Assembly: GCA_027577415.1 (NCBI GenBank)
Contig: JANBQS010000431.1
Span: 1 to 18,228 of the forward strand
DNA length: 18,228 nucleotides
Source of the DNA: Coemansia sp. RSA 922
Taxonomy: Eukaryota > Kickxellomycota > Kickxellomycetes > Kickxellales > Kickxellaceae
Direction of reading: 5' to 3'
Below are positions 16,457 through 18,228 of the stretch, one piece after another. The translations under genes and the position numbers were made by a program. Each line of letters begins with the position of its first letter. The first letter of the stretch is position 1. The notes below the pieces were generated by a model that saw only the letters and a program-made list of their open reading frames with translations, was not told the origin of the DNA and searched no databases.

Positions 16457-17861
16457 TCACAACAAGAGTAATATTATTGCTGGGACGACAAAGCAGCTTA
16501 CAATATCTGTTATCAGTAGTACACGAATAGCCAGGTGATTGCCCAGCATTACTTCGCGATACCGGTACTCGTAACCGTCTGCACTTGCCAAAACGTTACG
16601 GCCAAGTGCACGAGCGTATCGCTGTGGCGATGACGGGTGGTAGTGGCCGCTCTTGTGTATGTCGAATATACCTGCTGCGCCGCCAAATTCTCCCATTGCT
16701 GAGCGCACAGTAACCTCCAGTGTGTCCCACGCATTCGTGCCAGCACCGTCAAAGCCCGTGGCAGGTGTGACTGTCTGACGTACGAACTCCTCGATCTCGG
16801 CTTGAAACTCGTCAAGCTCCTCAAACGTCAGACTACAAAGATCACTCGCCGAGCGAAGCGACTTGCCCGCTGTACCCAGAGGAATCGCCTGGCTTACGCT
16901 TGTCTTGACCGAATGAGCAGCTTGACAGCCGTTGTGGTCGTGGCCACTGAGCACAAATGTCGGGGCCAGGCAGTGCAGCAAATATGCAGACGTTGTTGGC
17001 GACAAGTAATCTTGGTACTCGACAAAGTCATTTTGGTACCGGATACTTGGCGAAGCAACGCAAGCGCCGGCAGGCTTGTGCAATGGGATATGAGAGAACA
17101 GGATCAGCGGGATATCTGGACGCTCTTGCCGCTCGGCAACTAGCTGCTGAACGAATTGCCATGCCTGTTGGCGATATTGAATGTTGCGCGTCTTGTCGAG
17201 GTTCATTGCATTGAGAATGGCAAAGCGGTGAATGCTACCATCTATGCGTGCCAGCCACTCACGACTAAGCGGCCCAAAGTTGTTGGTATAGCGGTTGATA
17301 TGGTACGGCTCGGTCTCCTCGCCATAGCCAATATCGTGGTTACCAGCAATGTGGTAGTAGATGTGGTTACCACTCAATGATCCGTTTTTTGAATCGATCT
17401 GGTGCGAGATCCACTTGAACCGATGTATGCGCCTGTAGTACTCGTCTCTGCTTATCCACTGACATGAGAATATATCGCCCATGGTCACGACATAGTGGGG
17501 ACGAAAGGCGGCAATAGTCGACTTGTATATGTGATGCAGATAGTAGTCGTTGAACAACAAGTCGTATCTGCCTATTGTTGGCTCGCGGCTGATTTTAGCG
17601 TCGCCTTCGATTTGAGGGTCGCCATAGAGGTTTAGCCTAATAGCCGATGCTACACGTCAGCAACAACAACAGTCTCAGTTTTGATAGTAGTTATAAAGTG
17701 CTGGGGTGGGTCGACAGACCTACTTGGCCTGTATTTGCTGTAAGAAGCTTACCTGGATGAAATAGGGCGGGTATTGCGGCATAGTTGTAAACGTAGAGAT
17801 TTGCTGCAGTCAGCACAACCAAGTAGGCTATCACAAGTCTGCGGATCCGGCTCCGCATCAT
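16457..17861 (-). CDS. TED1: Ted1/Cdc1/PGAP5-family metallophosphoesterase, two exons
   Basis: ER-membrane phosphoesterase of the family that removes ethanolamine phosphate from GPI-anchor mannose (yeast Ted1, human PGAP5/MPPE1), aiding ER exit of GPI proteins. Exons on the - strand: 17861-17753 and 17649-16457, giving 433 residues; intron phase 1. Splicing joins an N-terminal membrane segment (about 9-33) to LNLYGDPQIEGD, which supplies the first metal-binding motif (Asp47-Pro-Gln49). The others follow: GD (94-95), GNHD (139-142), SHIPLH (His223) and SGHDHNGC (272-278). FNDYYLHHIYKSTI and RFKWI are typical of this family. A second hydrophobic segment (about 410-433) forms the C-terminus. Two adjacent ATGs (17861, 17858) are possible starts. 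Ted1 rather than Cdc1 is inferred from size and domain layout. Confidence 0.9.
17650..17752 (-). other. Intron of the TED1-type gene
   Basis: 103 bp on the - strand, donor GTAAGC and acceptor CGTGTAG, with a GCTGAC branch candidate about eight bases before the acceptor. Phase 1. Removal restores the conserved DPQ metal-binding motif downstream of an N-terminal membrane anchor. Confidence 0.88.
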
Positions 17862-18155
17862 CACAGCTTGGCGGGAAACGTTGTGTGCGCGTTGGCTGCC
17901 CAGCTGCCAAAGGTAGCAGCGACCTATGCCTGGAAAAGTAGTGTCGCAGAGAAAGACGGGTAATGCCCGCGTGGACTAGAAATTCAAATGAACCTATTAA
18001 CGAAAGAAAAAGATGGCAACTGCTCTCAGCGATATGGAGGAGGCGATGAGCATCTCCATTGTGCCCTTGATATCGATCTACTGCGATTAGTAAATCTGTA
18101 TAAAGGTAAACACAGTTCGTTGAAAAAAGTTTAGGAGTGTCACAAAAACAATTTC

Positions 18156-18186
<31 letters not shown>

Positions 18187-18228
18187 TTTTATTTTAGCAT
18201 TCAATAGAAATCACGGGATTCTACTTAA
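17862..18228. promoter_or_regulatory. Right-edge intergenic region upstream of the TED1-type gene
   Basis: 367 bp up to the window end. It should contain the TED1-type promoter. Also seen: a short + strand ORF at 18013-18090 (25 codons, starting MATALSDMEEAMS, not recognised), which could be a uORF, a first exon of a gene to the right, or chance; and a 28-T run. No other gene is supported. Confidence 0.4.
18163..18190 (+). repeat. 28-base poly(T) tract
   Basis: Uninterrupted T28, followed by ATTTTAG. It may be a nucleosome-excluding promoter element of the - strand gene, or a polypyrimidine tract before a 3' splice site of a + strand gene. Its length makes it prone to slippage and to sequencing or assembly error. 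Confidence 0.9.

Noticed and set aside
17749..18204. 151-residue - strand frame beginning with a lysine run
   Set aside because: The lysine run is just the poly(T) tract read in reverse, and the frame overlaps TED1 exon 1 in another phase; no recognisable domain.
1..18228. Mobile elements, CRISPR arrays, biosynthetic cluster or defence system
   Set aside because: No transposase, integrase, terminal repeats, regular spaced repeats or clustered pathway enzymes are seen; the genes are conserved housekeeping genes with unrelated functions.

Overview
This window looks like a gene-dense stretch of a fungal nuclear genome. It carries eleven protein-coding genes in 18.2 kb: seven read as uninterrupted frames (one of them cut by the left edge) and four are split by one or two short spliceosomal introns (GT...AG, with CTAAC- or GCTGAC-like branch sites). 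The gene set (fungal-type P4-ATPase, methylthioadenosine phosphorylase, AA11-like chitin oxidase, PEX12, PROPPIN, UBE3D/Ipa1-like protein, ORC3, RPA43, ribosomal protein eS8, Ted1/PGAP5-type phosphoesterase) is eukaryotic. The compactness, short introns and AA11-type enzyme point to a fungus. My best guess is an early-diverging lineage such as Kickxellales (Coemansia-like), but that placement is inference and not proven by anything visible here.

Layout. 1-3255 (+) is the C-terminal two thirds of a Dnf1/Dnf2-type lipid flippase. It converges on the MTA phosphorylase (3399-4313, -), which is followed on the same strand by a secreted AA11-like LPMO (4492-5835, -). A 558-bp divergent intergenic region separates the LPMO from a LITAF-domain protein (6394-7098, +). 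The LITAF gene converges on PEX12 (7179-8330, -) with only 80 bp between stop codons. A 316-bp divergent promoter separates PEX12 from a two-exon PROPPIN (8647-10061, +). Next come a three-exon UBE3D/Ipa1-like gene (10285-11801, +) and ORC3 (12033-14273, +), which converges on RPA43 (14350-15153, -). RPA43 and RPS8 (15421-16351, +) share a 267-bp divergent promoter with two long oligo(dA) tracts. RPS8 converges on a two-exon TED1-type gene (16457-17861, -). The right edge is promoter sequence with a 28-T run.

Functions are mostly housekeeping and do not form a single pathway. Two divergent pairs are functionally suggestive: RPA43 with RPS8 (ribosome production) and PEX12 with a PROPPIN (peroxisome biogenesis and autophagy/phosphoinositide signalling). 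Four genes needed splicing to be read properly. In TED1 the spliced form restores the metal-binding DPQ motif, in UBE3D the second zinc-ligand cysteine pair and C-terminus, in the PROPPIN the conserved REFK-DGG junction, and in RPS8 the MGISR start.

I found no clearly novel multi-gene system, mobile element, CRISPR array or RNA gene. The least explained structure is in the RPS8 intron: a 21-bp-period GATGGATTCACGAC repeat plus a long, nearly perfect hairpin with a CTTG loop. Other points of interest are inverted repeats in the PEX12/PROPPIN promoter and a long acidic tail on the LPMO.
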